Notes: generated by a model from the sequence alone, not told the origin. DNA of 28,496 bases from Candidatus Moranbacteria bacterium GW2011_GWE1_49_15 (GCA_001003855.1 LCPX01000003.1:1-28496), one strand, 5' to 3'. Positions 6,005 to 15,513 are shown, counted from the stretch's first letter. Numbers and translations are program-made.

Positions 6005-6102
6005 TATTTTGCTGTACAAATGGCTGTTTTCATCGAGGAGTTGCTGGAAACCGCAAGCGGCATTTTTAATATTTTTTGTTTTTAAACTACGAATCTACCT
6101 CT

Positions 6103-6525
6103 ATGCCTACAATCAACCAGCTTGTTAAGAAAAACAGAACATCAGCCAAGAAGAAATCGAAGTCACCGGCAATGACCTATGTTTTCAATACTTTGAAAAA
6201 CAGGCCTAAGGATACGAACAGCCCGTTCAAAAGAGGCGTTTGCATCAAGGTCAGCACCACTACCCCGAAAAAACCTAACTCGGCTCTTCGAAAGATCGCC
6301 AGGGTAAGGCTTACGAACGGAATGGAAGTGACCGCTTATATCCCGGGAGTCGGACACAACCTCCAGGAGCACTCGATCGTCATGATCCGCGGAGGAAGAG
6401 TAAAGGATCTTCCTGGTGTCCGTTACCATATCGTCAGGGGAGTCCTGGACAGCGCCGGAGTGGAGGGCAGGAACAGGGGAAGGAGCAAGTACGGAGCTAA
6501 GAGACCTAAGGCCAAGACTGAATAA
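6103..6525 (+). CDS. rpsL: Ribosomal protein S12
   Basis: A 140-residue decoding-centre protein of the small subunit. It has the universal motifs TPKKPNSA (54-61), where streptomycin-resistance mutations fall in other bacteria, and GGRVKDLPGVRYH (97-109), with the Asp102 that RimO modifies in other species. About 13 residues precede the first motif that are absent in E. coli; this is the long form also seen in Bacillus. I start at the ATG of MPTINQL at 6103; an in-frame ATG at 6076 adds nine residues foreign to the family. There is no SD. It is the first gene after the str promoter. Confidence 0.98.
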   Translation: MPTINQLVKKNRTSAKKKSKSPAMTYVFNTLKNRPKDTNSPFKRGVCIKVSTTTPKKPNSALRKIARVRLTNGMEVTAYIPGVGHNLQEHSIVMIRGGRVKDLPGVRYHIVRGVLDSAGVEGRNRGRSKYGAKRPKAKTE

Positions 6526-6558
6526 TAATAACTTTGATATAAATTGAACTAAATCATT

Positions 6559-7026
6559 ATGGCAAGAAGAGCAAGAAAATACGAAAAACACTGGAAGGCC
6601 GATTCGAGATACGGCAATCTTCTGGTAGGCCGATTCATCGGGCAGATCATGCAGGACGGAAAAAGAAGCACGGCTGAGACCGTCATCTACAAGGCTTTCG
6701 ACGTTATCCATGACAGGACTAAAAAAGGAGGATTGAACGTGTTCGAGCAGGCCATCAAGAACGTCTCCCCTTTGTTGGAACTCAAGTCCAAAAGGGTCGG
6801 AGGAGCCAATTATCAAGTTCCTATGCAGGTGCTTGGAGAAAGAAGGCAAACTTTGGCGATACGCTGGATCTTGGCGGCTTGCCTCGGCAAGAAAGGAAAG
6901 GGAATGGCCGAGAAGCTCGCTGACGAACTTATCGACGCCGCCAACAAGACCGGAGCGGCCATGAAGAAAAGGGAGGACGTCCACAGGATGGCCGACGCCA
7001 ACAAGGCTTTTGCACACTTTGCGTAA
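6559..7026 (+). CDS. rpsG: Ribosomal protein S7
   Basis: A 155-residue protein, the usual length. It nucleates the head of the small subunit on 16S rRNA and lines the E site. The N-terminus MARRARKYEKHW and the internal RVGGANYQVP are characteristic. The gene follows rpsL by 33 bases and its leader lacks an SD. A clear terminator follows before fusA, so rpsL-rpsG may form their own short transcript. Confidence 0.98.
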   Translation: MARRARKYEKHWKADSRYGNLLVGRFIGQIMQDGKRSTAETVIYKAFDVIHDRTKKGGLNVFEQAIKNVSPLLELKSKRVGGANYQVPMQVLGERRQTLAIRWILAACLGKKGKGMAEKLADELIDAANKTGAAMKKREDVHRMADANKAFAHFA

Positions 7027-7072
7027 GTTTTTAAAAAGTTTTTAATAAAATCAAATATTGGCAGTCAAAATG

Positions 7073-7099
7073 AAGATGCCTGTTACGCAGGCATCTTTT
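7073..7099 (+). terminator. Intrinsic terminator between rpsG and fusA
   Basis: AAGATGCCTG (7073-7082) pairs perfectly with CAGGCATCTT (7088-7097) around a five-base loop, then TTTT. It would end or reduce transcription entering fusA. I see no convincing fusA promoter in 7100-7157, where only weak AT-rich -10-like words occur. Confidence 0.82.
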
Positions 7100-7157
7100 A
7101 AAAAATATATCAACAATGTGCTTGTAATATATTTTGATTGTTAATTTAATTTCCACT

Positions 7158-9245
7158 ATGCCGCGAAAGACACCAATCGACAAACTAAGAAACATCGGTA
7201 TTATCGCCCACATCGACGCCGGAAAGACGACGACCACGGAGCGTATTTTGTTTTATACCGGAATCAGCCACAAAATCGGAGAGGTTCACGAGGGTGAAGC
7301 CACGATGGATTGGATGGAGCAGGAAAGGGAGCGAGGAATCACGATCACTTCCGCCGCTACCACTTGCATGTGGAAAGACCATCAGATCAACATCATCGAC
7401 ACTCCCGGACACGTGGACTTCACAGTGGAAGTGGAAAGATCCCTTCGTGTGCTTGACGGAGGAGTCGTCGTTTTCGATGGAAAGGAAGGTGTGGAGCCGC
7501 AATCGGAAACCGTTTGGAGGCAGGCTGAAAAATATCACGTGCCGAGGATCTGTTTCATAAACAAAATCGACAAAGAGGGGGCGAATTTCGAGAACGCTCT
7601 CGCTTCGATTTGGAACAGGCTTACCCCTAACGCCGTCGCGGTGCAGCTGCCTATCGGAGAAAGAGGCGAGTTTTCCGGAGTGATCGATCTGATGAAAATG
7701 AAGGCGTATACCTTCGACGGTCCCATGGGGGAAATCGTCATCGAAGGAGAAATTCCAGCCGACCAATTGGATAAGGCCAAAGAGTGGAGGGAGAAGATGG
7801 TTGAGAAGATCGCTGAATTCGACGACGCCCTTACTGAGAAATATTTGGGAGGAGAGGAAATAACCGTCGAAGAGCTCAAGGCTGTCCTTCGAAAAGGGGT
7901 TATCGAGACAAGACTCATCCCTGTTTTCACCGGTACTGCTCTTAGGAACAAGGGAGTGCAGTTGATTCTGGATGCCGTTCTTGACTATCTTCCGTCGCCG
8001 ATCGACATCCCGGCCGTTGCAGGAATCAATCCGAAAGACGGAACCGAGATGCTCAGAAACGCTTCCGACGAGGAGCCTTTCTCAGCCCTTGCCTTCAAGG
8101 TGGCTACCGATCCTTTCGTGGGACAATTGACCTTCTTCCGTGTTTATTCCGGGACGCTTAAGGCCGGATCATACGTTTTGAATGCCACCAAGGGTGAGAA
8201 GGAGAGAATCGGACGAATCTTGCAGATGCATGCCAACCACAGGGAAGAAATCCAAGACATTTATGCCGGAGGAATCGGGGCTTTGGTCGGAATGAAGAAT
8301 ACTACGACCGGAGACACCCTTTGTGATGAAGCTAAGCCCGTGATTTTGGAAGCTATCACTTTCCCCGAGCCCGTTATCGATATCGCGGTTGAGCCGAAGA
8401 CGAAGGCCGACCAGGAGAAAATGGGAGTAGCTCTTCGAAAACTCGCCCAGGAAGATCCGACTTTGAGGCTTCGAACGGACGAGGAGAGCGGACAGACTAT
8501 CATTTCCGGAATGGGAGAGCTTCACTTGGATATCATCATTGATAGGATGAAGAGGGAATTCAAGGTTGAGGCGAACATCGGACAGCCGCAGGTGGCTTAC
8601 CGTGAAACGATCAAGACATCCGCCGAGGCCGAAGGTAAATATATCAAACAGTCCGGAGGACGCGGACAATACGGACATTGCTGGCTCAAGGTTGAACCTC
8701 AGGAAGAAGCCGGCAAGGGATTCGAGTTTGTCGACGCCATCAAAGGAGGAGTCATTCCCCAGGAATTCATCCCCGCAGTCGGCAAAGGCGCCAAAGAAGC
8801 TTCAAGTAACGGTGTCGTCGCCGGTTATCCGATGGTGGATATCAAGGCTACGCTCTACGACGGATCATTCCATGAAGTCGACTCGTCCGAAGCGGCCTTC
8901 AAAATCGCCGGATCTATGGCCTTCCAGGAGGCTGTCAGGAGAGCCAATCCGGTATTGCTCGAACCTATAATGAGCGTCCAGGTAACCTGTCCGGAACAGT
9001 TCATGGGAGATGTAGTAGGAGATGTGAACTCAAGGCGAGGAATTATCAAGGATATCAATGATCGCGGAGAGGGAAATGCCAGAGTCAAGGAAATCAACGC
9101 CGAAATCCCATTGGCTTCCATGTTCGGGTACGCTACCCAGCTCCGATCCATGACCCAGGGAAGGGCTAGCTACTCCATGGAATTCGGGCATTATAACGAG
9201 GTGCCGAAGAACGTGGCGGAAACAGTGGCGGCCAAAGCGAAATAA
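7158..9245 (+). CDS. fusA: Elongation factor G
   Basis: A 695-residue translational GTPase, the usual length. G-domain motifs are complete: AHIDAGKTT (17-25), RERGITI (57-63), DTPGH (81-85) and NKID (135-138). It moves tRNAs and mRNA through the ribosome. I start at MPRKTPIDK (7158); an ATG at 7134 would add eight residues not found in EF-G. The position after rpsG and before tuf is the ancestral str order. A strong hairpin terminator precedes it and a separate promoter for tuf follows. Confidence 0.98.
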   Translation: MPRKTPIDKLRNIGIIAHIDAGKTTTTERILFYTGISHKIGEVHEGEATMDWMEQERERGITITSAATTCMWKDHQINIIDTPGHVDFTVEVERSLRVLDGGVVVFDGKEGVEPQSETVWRQAEKYHVPRICFINKIDKEGANFENALASIWNRLTPNAVAVQLPIGERGEFSGVIDLMKMKAYTFDGPMGEIVIEGEIPADQLDKAKEWREKMVEKIAEFDDALTEKYLGGEEITVEELKAVLRKGVIETRLIPVFTGTALRNKGVQLILDAVLDYLPSPIDIPAVAGINPKDGTEMLRNASDEEPFSALAFKVATDPFVGQLTFFRVYSGTLKAGSYVLNATKGEKERIGRILQMHANHREEIQDIYAGGIGALVGMKNTTTGDTLCDEAKPVILEAITFPEPVIDIAVEPKTKADQEKMGVALRKLAQEDPTLRLRTDEESGQTIISGMGELHLDIIIDRMKREFKVEANIGQPQVAYRETIKTSAEAEGKYIKQSGGRGQYGHCWLKVEPQEEAGKGFEFVDAIKGGVIPQEFIPAVGKGAKEASSNGVVAGYPMVDIKATLYDGSFHEVDSSEAAFKIAGSMAFQEAVRRANPVLLEPIMSVQVTCPEQFMGDVVGDVNSRRGIIKDINDRGEGNARVKEINAEIPLASMFGYATQLRSMTQGRASYSMEFGHYNEVPKNVAETVAAKAK

Positions 9246-9306
9246 GCCAAGAATAAGGCATTTTTTCGATAATAGTTATTGTTAGAGGGGCGCCAAGGTG
9301 TGACAC

Positions 9307-9334
9307 TTGACAATAAATACATATCGTGTAAGAT
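9307..9334 (+). promoter_or_regulatory. sigma70-type promoter of tuf
   Basis: A consensus TTGACA (9307-9312), 16-base spacer and TAAGAT (9329-9334). CAAG-GTG (9295-9302 region) and CAC-TTG overlap the -35 as an imperfect inverted repeat. The transcript would start near 9341, with a leader of about 145 bases before tuf. Confidence 0.82.
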
Positions 9335-9379
9335 GACTAGGTGCTTAATTTCCGAAAAGGAAGCCTTAAATTTGCAAGA

Positions 9380-9408
9380 ATTTTTATATTGTTTTATAAT
9401 ATAAAAAT
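9380..9408 (+). other. 11-bp perfect AU hairpin in the tuf leader
   Basis: ATTTTTATATT (9380-9390) and AATATAAAAAT (9398-9408) pair perfectly around a 7-base loop. There is no G-C pair, so it is unlikely to be a normal terminator. It could affect mRNA stability or protein binding. Confidence 0.6.
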
Positions 9409-9434
9409 CGTTAAATAAGTAATAAATAAAACCA

Positions 9435-9467
9435 TTCGCGTTTTGCGGGGCCTTCCGGGCCCGCGAA
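9435..9467 (+). other. GC-rich hairpin close to the tuf start
   Basis: TTCGCG (9435-9440) pairs with CGCGAA (9462-9467), and GGCC (9449-9452) with GGCC (9458-9461). An eight-base bulge separates the helices. It ends 17 bases before the tuf ATG, close enough to influence ribosome access. Confidence 0.55.
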
Positions 9468-9484
9468 AGATGTGAAAAACCAAT

Positions 9485-10678
<1,194 letters not shown>

Positions 10679-10693
10679 TCTTGAGGGAACCTT

Positions 10694-10721
10694 GCGGATA
10701 TGAGCGAAAGTTCATATCCGC
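10694..10721 (+). other. 10-bp hairpin upstream of rpsJ
   Basis: GCGGATATGA (10694-10703) and TCATATCCGC (10712-10721) pair perfectly around loop GCGAAAGT. No T-run follows, so it is not a standard terminator. It may be an RNase or ribosomal-protein recognition site in the rpsJ leader. Confidence 0.65.
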
Positions 10722-10766
10722 GGATGTTCACTTAAACAAGTATAAATTAAATAATTTTTGACACCG

Positions 10767-11099
10767 ATGGTAGCGAAAAAAACAGAAAAAGATCAATCCA
10801 GTCGCATAAGGATCAAGATTAAGGCTTACGACAACAAAGTTATAGATCAGTCAGCCAGAAAAATCGTGGAAACTGCCGAGAGAACCGGAGCTACGATTAC
10901 CGGGCCCGTGCCTCTTCCAACGGAAATCCATAAGGTGACCGTGAACAAATCAACATTTGTCCACAAAGACGCCAGGGATCAGTACGAAATGAGGGTGCAT
11001 AAGAGATTGATCGATATTTTGGAGCCTACCCCTAAAACGATCGAGAGTCTGACCAACCTTGATTTGCCGGCCGGAGTGGATATCGAGATAAAGATGTGA
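10767..11099 (+). CDS. rpsJ: Ribosomal protein S10
   Basis: A 110-residue small-subunit head protein. The core from SSRIRIKIKAYDNKVIDQSA through RTGATITGPVPLPT is the S10 fold. The start ATG at 10767 is chosen; a TTG three codons upstream is possible but less likely. The stop is TGA, showing standard use of UGA. It is separated from rplC by a 186-base regulatory region, so it is not tightly coupled to the rest of the S10 operon. Confidence 0.97.
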   Translation: MVAKKTEKDQSSRIRIKIKAYDNKVIDQSARKIVETAERTGATITGPVPLPTEIHKVTVNKSTFVHKDARDQYEMRVHKRLIDILEPTPKTIESLTNLDLPAGVDIEIKM

Positions 11100-11129
11100 C
11101 GCTGCCAAGAAAGGCGCGTGCTAAGGAAC

Positions 11130-11253
11130 GGAGGTGATGTGAATTTGAAAATATAAGCACTAGTTAAAGTCCTGGAGATCGGGATACTCAACTAGCCAGA
11201 AGTTTGCCCTCACAAAAGGGTTCGGAAACTGGCTCGTTGGCCAGTTTTCTTGC
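11130..11253 (+). promoter_or_regulatory. Attenuator-like leader before rplC
   Basis: GGAGGTGAT (11130-11138) complements the usual 16S rRNA 3' end at nine positions and abuts a five-codon frame, GTG AAT TTG AAA ATA, stop at 11154-11156. Downstream, AAACTGGC (11226-11233) pairs with GCCAGTTT (11240-11247) to form a terminator followed by TTTTCTTGC. The same CTGGC can instead pair with GCCAG at 11195-11199, with TTT/AAA and CCCT/AGGG inside, making an alternative antiterminator. CTAGTT (11160-11165) can also pair with AACTAG (11190-11195), which would free or block that switch. Folding is by eye and function is inferred. Confidence 0.6.
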
Positions 11254-11285
11254 TAAAAGGAATTAAATTAAAGTAATAGAAAGCC

Positions 11286-11846
11286 ATGAAATTCATTATC
11301 GGAAAAAAATTGGGGATGACGACCATATATGACAAGGAGGCGGGAGCGCTGAATGTTACCTTGATCGAATGCGAACCCAACAAGGTGTCAACTTTGAGAA
11401 CGAGCGAAAAAGACGGATATGACGCGGTCCAGCTCGAAGTCCAGAAGACGAAGAACAAGGTTTTCAAGAAGGAATTCAGAATTGGAGAGGCCAGCGAAGC
11501 CAAGACGGGAGACGCCTTGACCATCGAGGCTTTTGAAATCGGAGACAAGGTGAAGATAAGCGGAATCACGAAGGCTAAAGGATTTCAGGGAGTCGTCAAG
11601 AGGCATGGATTCAAAGGATCCCCTAAGACTCACGGACACAAGCATGATCTTCGCGCGCCTGGTTCCATCGGAGCCCAGCAACCCCAGCACGTCATCAAAG
11701 GGAAAAGGATGGCCGGGAGAATGGGAGGAAAAAGGGCCAGCTCGCTGAATGTGAAGATCGCGTACATCGATAAGGAAAAGAATATCCTGGGAGTAAAAGG
11801 AGCCGTCCCCGGAGTAGCGGGAAGAATAGTCGAGATAGTAGGTTAA
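11286..11846 (+). CDS. rplC: Ribosomal protein L3
   Basis: A 186-residue large-subunit protein, about 20 residues shorter than the E. coli protein (209). It begins MKFIIGKKLGMTTIYDKEAG and carries the conserved loop KRHGFKGSPKTHGHKHD near the peptidyl-transferase centre. It is the first gene after the attenuator-like leader and before rplD, the standard S10-operon order. Confidence 0.97.
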   Translation: MKFIIGKKLGMTTIYDKEAGALNVTLIECEPNKVSTLRTSEKDGYDAVQLEVQKTKNKVFKKEFRIGEASEAKTGDALTIEAFEIGDKVKISGITKAKGFQGVVKRHGFKGSPKTHGHKHDLRAPGSIGAQQPQHVIKGKRMAGRMGGKRASSLNVKIAYIDKEKNILGVKGAVPGVAGRIVEIVG

Positions 11847-11884
11847 GATCCATAAGAATAAATAGAAATTAGAATTCAAACGAT

Positions 11885-12517
11885 ATGGCTAAGATTTCAG
11901 TTCACAATCTAGAAGGAAAAAAGGTGGAGGAGATGGAAGTTTCCGATTCAGTCTTCGCCTTGCCGAAAAATGACGATCTCCTGCATCAGGTTTTCGTGGC
12001 TATTTCCGGCAACAGAAGGTTTTCCATCGCGCACACCAAAGACAGATCCGAGAGGGCTGGATCGGGCAAGAAGCCTTGGAAGCAGAAGGGAACTGGAAAT
12101 GCCAGGGTCGGAGAGAAAAGGAATCCGGTTTGGAGGAAGGGAGGAGTCGCTTTCGGACCGACGAAGGATAGGAATTTCAGCAAGGATATCAATAAGAAAA
12201 TGAAGCAGAAAGCCGTCCTTATCGCCTTGAGCGAGAAAATCAGAAGCAATGACCTCGTTGTCATAAGTGATTTGGAGATCAAGAGCAAGAAGACCAAGGA
12301 ATTCGCAAATGCTCTTTCAAACCTGAACATTTCCGGAAAAACCTTGATCGGATTCGAAGATTCGGAGAAGGGAATGAGGGCATATTCGAGGAATATAGAA
12401 AACATAACCAACGTTTTCACGAAGAATCTGAACGTGTACGACCTGTTGAACAATAAGACGTTGGTCCTGAGTAAGTCATCTATCAAATATATTGAAGATA
12501 AGAACCAAGGAAAGTAA
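11885..12517 (+). CDS. rplD: Ribosomal protein L4
   Basis: A 210-residue protein of usual size. The long loop rich in Lys, Gly and Arg (about 53-85, GSGKKPWKQKGTGNARVG) reaches into the exit tunnel. In E. coli this protein represses its own S10 operon by binding the leader; whether it does so here, through the region before rplC, is a reasonable but untested inference. Confidence 0.97.
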   Translation: MAKISVHNLEGKKVEEMEVSDSVFALPKNDDLLHQVFVAISGNRRFSIAHTKDRSERAGSGKKPWKQKGTGNARVGEKRNPVWRKGGVAFGPTKDRNFSKDINKKMKQKAVLIALSEKIRSNDLVVISDLEIKSKKTKEFANALSNLNISGKTLIGFEDSEKGMRAYSRNIENITNVFTKNLNVYDLLNNKTLVLSKSSIKYIEDKNQGK

Positions 12518-12540
12518 TAATTTTATAGATCTCCCGAGTT

Positions 12541-12945
12541 ATGGCAATATTTAGCAAAGAAAAAACAGAAGAAAAAGAAGAGGAAAAGAAAACTCCTGTA
12601 AAAAACAGCGAGGCCAAGAAAAAGAAGGCCGAAGCAGTTTTGAATACGAAAAATTCCCATATCGCGTATAGTGTCCTGATCGAGCCTTGGATTACCGAGA
12701 AATCCCACGCTATGATGGGCGTCAACAAGTACGTCTTCAAGGTTTCCAAAACCGCTTCGAAGACCGACGTGAAAAAGGCGATAGAAGGAATGTACGGAGT
12801 CAAGGTGGAAAAGACCGCGGTTGTGAATATTCCATCCAGGACGAAGAATTTCGGCAGACACGCCGGAGTGAAGGCGGGATTCAAGAAGGCTGTCGTGACG
12901 CTTAAGTCTGGCGACTCGATAGAATTGTTCGGAGGAGCGCAATAA
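12541..12945 (+). CDS. rplW: Ribosomal protein L23 with charged N-terminal extension
   Basis: A 134-residue protein. Residues from about 47 onward (VLIEPWITEKSHAMMG) are the normal L23 domain at the exit-tunnel rim, the docking site for trigger factor and SRP in other bacteria. The first 40 or so residues are an added low-complexity tail of Lys and Glu, unlike the usual 95-100 residue protein. No internal ATG precedes the domain, so the tail is probably translated. Confidence 0.95.
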   Translation: MAIFSKEKTEEKEEEKKTPVKNSEAKKKKAEAVLNTKNSHIAYSVLIEPWITEKSHAMMGVNKYVFKVSKTASKTDVKKAIEGMYGVKVEKTAVVNIPSRTKNFGRHAGVKAGFKKAVVTLKSGDSIELFGGAQ

Positions 12946-12993
12946 GAATAATTAATATAGTGCGGAAAATTAAGTTTTGAAATTTCGAATAAT

Positions 12994-13827
12994 ATGGCAA
13001 TCAAAGTTTATAAAAAGAATACAGCGGGAAGAAGGAACATGTCGATCGTCAAACCGGACGAGCTTACCGACAAGAAGCCGGAAAAGAAGCTGTTGGCGAA
13101 ACTTTCCAAAAAATCCGGAAGGGCTAATGGAAAAATCGCGGTCCGTCACAAGGGTGGAGCCCACAAGAGAAGATACAGGCTGGTTGATTTTAAGCAGGAC
13201 AAACTTGATGTTCCTGGAAAGATCGCCGCTATCGAAAAGGATCCGAACAGGAGCGCCCTCATAGCGTTGGTCCATTATATGGACGGTGAGAAGAGATACG
13301 TTTTGGCCAGCGAAGGCATGAAGATGGGCGTCGAGATCGTCGCTTCGGAGAAAGCCGAGATAAAGAAAGGAAACAGGACGAAATTGAAAAATATTCCGGT
13401 AGGAACGATAATCTCCAATTTGGAAATGGTTATCGGAAAAGGAGGGCAAATCGTGAGGAGCGCCGGAAGCGCGGCAACGCTCATGGCTGTCGATGAAAAG
13501 TTGGCCCAGGTCAAGCTTGCTTCGGGTGAGATACGTCTTCTCAGCAGGGAGTGTTTCGCGACTATCGGTCAGGTCAGCAATTTCGAACACGGTGCCGAAA
13601 AAATCGGAAAGGCCGGAAGAAACAGACATAAAGGAAAGAGACCGGCTGTCAGGGGAAGCGCCATGAATCCGGTTGACCATCCGCACGGAGGAGGAGAAGG
13701 AAGGCAGGGAATCGGTCTAAAATATCCTAAGACCCCTTGGGGAAAACCTGCTCTCGGAAAAAAGACCAGGAAGAAATCGAAATACAGCGACATGTTTATA
13801 GTTAAAAGGAGAACTAAGAAGAAATAA
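12994..13827 (+). CDS. rplB: Ribosomal protein L2
   Basis: A 277-residue protein of normal length, needed for subunit joining and peptidyl transfer. AMNPVDHPHGGGEGR near the C-terminus includes the conserved histidine region. It begins MAIKVYKKNTAGRRN. It is separated from rplW by 48 AT-rich bases and from rpsS by 12 bases, the tightest junction of the block. Confidence 0.98.
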   Translation: MAIKVYKKNTAGRRNMSIVKPDELTDKKPEKKLLAKLSKKSGRANGKIAVRHKGGAHKRRYRLVDFKQDKLDVPGKIAAIEKDPNRSALIALVHYMDGEKRYVLASEGMKMGVEIVASEKAEIKKGNRTKLKNIPVGTIISNLEMVIGKGGQIVRSAGSAATLMAVDEKLAQVKLASGEIRLLSRECFATIGQVSNFEHGAEKIGKAGRNRHKGKRPAVRGSAMNPVDHPHGGGEGRQGIGLKYPKTPWGKPALGKKTRKKSKYSDMFIVKRRTKKK

Positions 13828-13839
13828 TAACGAAAAATT

Positions 13840-14175
13840 ATGGCTAGAAGTCTAAAAAAGGGACCATACGTGGATGAAAGGGTGATCAAGAAGGTTAAGG
13901 ATGCCAAGCCCGGTCAGCGTATAAAAACTTGGTCAAGGGCGTGCACCATTTCTCCGGAAATGATCGGATTCACGTTCGATGTGCACAACGGCAGGCAGTT
14001 TACCGCCGTTTATGTGACCGAGGAGATGGTCGGACATAAGCTGGGGGAATTCGCTCCGACGAGGACTTTCAACAGGCACGGAGGAAAGATGCAGAAGGAA
14101 ATGGAAACAGCCGCAAAGCAGAAGGCCCAGGATGCCGCAAAGGCCGCCAAGGTCGAGCCTGCGAAGAAGAAGTAG
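13840..14175 (+). CDS. rpsS: Ribosomal protein S19 with helical tail
   Basis: A 111-residue protein. Residues 1-83 are the S19 core (SLKKGPYVDE, then GHKLGEFAPTRTF), which lies in the head of the small subunit. The last 28 residues form a Lys/Ala/Glu-rich tail not seen in the 92-residue E. coli protein. It is followed by a 78-base spacer without visible signals. Confidence 0.97.
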   Translation: MARSLKKGPYVDERVIKKVKDAKPGQRIKTWSRACTISPEMIGFTFDVHNGRQFTAVYVTEEMVGHKLGEFAPTRTFNRHGGKMQKEMETAAKQKAQDAAKAAKVEPAKKK

Positions 14176-14253
14176 TGCTTGCGACTCGCAATTGATAAGA
14201 AATATTGAAGATAATTAGCGATAAAATTAGAGAAGCTTAGGATAAAAAATCAT

Positions 14254-14778
14254 ATGAAAGTAGAAGCAACACTCAACAACTTAAGAATATCCCCAAGGAA
14301 AGTCAGATTGGTGACCAACCTTATCAAAGGCATGGATGCGAACAACGCATTGGTGCAGCTTTCGCACGCCATCAAGGGTTCAAGCAGGCCCGTCGAGAAA
14401 CTTCTAAGAAGCGCGCTGGCCAACGCCGAGAACAATTTCGGTTTGGATAAGGATAATATGTTCGTTTCCGACGTACAGGTGGGAGAGGGTCCTATTTTGA
14501 AGAGATGGCTTCCGAGGGCGCAGGGGAGAGCCACCCAGCTTCTCAAGAGAACTTCCAATATCTATATGACTTTGGATGAGAGAATCGAAGGAATGGGAAA
14601 GAAAAAGGCACAGGTCAAGAAGGATGTGAAAAAAGAAGAGGCAGTCGAAGAGCCGAAGGCTGAAGCCAAGGATGAAAAGAAAGCGGTCGCGCCTAAGGCC
14701 AAGATGGAGAAGAAAGCTTCAGCCAAAGGGGCGAAGGGAGGATTCTCCAAAAAGGTTTTTCAGAGGAAATCGGCATAA
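14254..14778 (+). CDS. rplV: Ribosomal protein L22 with long basic tail
   Basis: A 174-residue protein. The first 110 residues are the L22 core that lines the exit tunnel (NLRISPRKVRLV, then RAQGRATQLLKRTSN in the loop). The last 60 or so form an Ala/Lys/Glu/Val low-complexity tail ending in a basic patch. E. coli L22 is 110 residues. The tail is a protein-level oddity and possibly lineage specific. Confidence 0.96.
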   Translation: MKVEATLNNLRISPRKVRLVTNLIKGMDANNALVQLSHAIKGSSRPVEKLLRSALANAENNFGLDKDNMFVSDVQVGEGPILKRWLPRAQGRATQLLKRTSNIYMTLDERIEGMGKKKAQVKKDVKKEEAVEEPKAEAKDEKKAVAPKAKMEKKASAKGAKGGFSKKVFQRKSA

Positions 14779-14825
14779 CGAAAATAGAACGATTTAATTA
14801 AATTAGAAAATTATCATAAAGTTGT

Positions 14826-15470
14826 ATGGGAAAGAAAGTTAATCCAACAGGACTCAGGCTAGGAATCACCACTACTTGGAAATCGAAGTGGTTTTCAGCG
14901 AGAGGATATGCAAAAAACCTAAAACAGGACGTGGAGATCAGGGATCTTGTTTCGAAGCGTTGGAAGACCGCTTCTATTGCTGAAGTTGGACTTGAAAGAT
15001 CTGCCAATACAATAAAGGTTGTCATAAAGACATCGAGACCCGGAGTTCTGATCGGAAGAGGGGGGACCGGAATCGAAGATATCAGCAAGGCCATCAAGGA
15101 GAAATTTTTCGCCAACAAGAAAGTCGACCTCAAGATCGAAGTTCAGGAGGTGAAGCAGTTCGAGGAGAATGCCATGTTGGTAGCCCAGAGCGTGGCCGAA
15201 CAATTGGAAAAAAGGGTCGCTTTCAGGAGGATTTTGAAATCCACTCTGGATACTGTTGAAAAAAATAAGAATGTCAAAGGAGTCAAGATCGAGGTTTCCG
15301 GAAGGTTGGGAGGAGCGGAAATGTCCAGAAGGGAGTGGCTTTCCAGAGGAACTGTTCCCCTGCACACCCTGAGGGCTGACATCGATTTCGCCAGATACAC
15401 CGCGTTTACCACCTATGGAGCTATCGGAGTCAAGGTTTGGATTTACAAGGGAGAGATTTTTAATAAATAA
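14826..15470 (+). CDS. rpsC: Ribosomal protein S3
   Basis: A 214-residue protein with an N-terminal KH domain (VLIGRGGTGIEDI, with the GxxG loop) and the C-terminal S3 domain (SGRLGGAEMSRREWLSRGTVPLHTLRADIDFA). It lies at the mRNA entry channel. It follows rplV by 47 bases and is a little shorter than the E. coli protein (233). Confidence 0.98.
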   Translation: MGKKVNPTGLRLGITTTWKSKWFSARGYAKNLKQDVEIRDLVSKRWKTASIAEVGLERSANTIKVVIKTSRPGVLIGRGGTGIEDISKAIKEKFFANKKVDLKIEVQEVKQFEENAMLVAQSVAEQLEKRVAFRRILKSTLDTVEKNKNVKGVKIEVSGRLGGAEMSRREWLSRGTVPLHTLRADIDFARYTAFTTYGAIGVKVWIYKGEIFNK

Positions 15471-15513
15471 TTCGGAAATTTGATTTTCATATTTCGATTT
15501 TAGGAAAAAGCAT

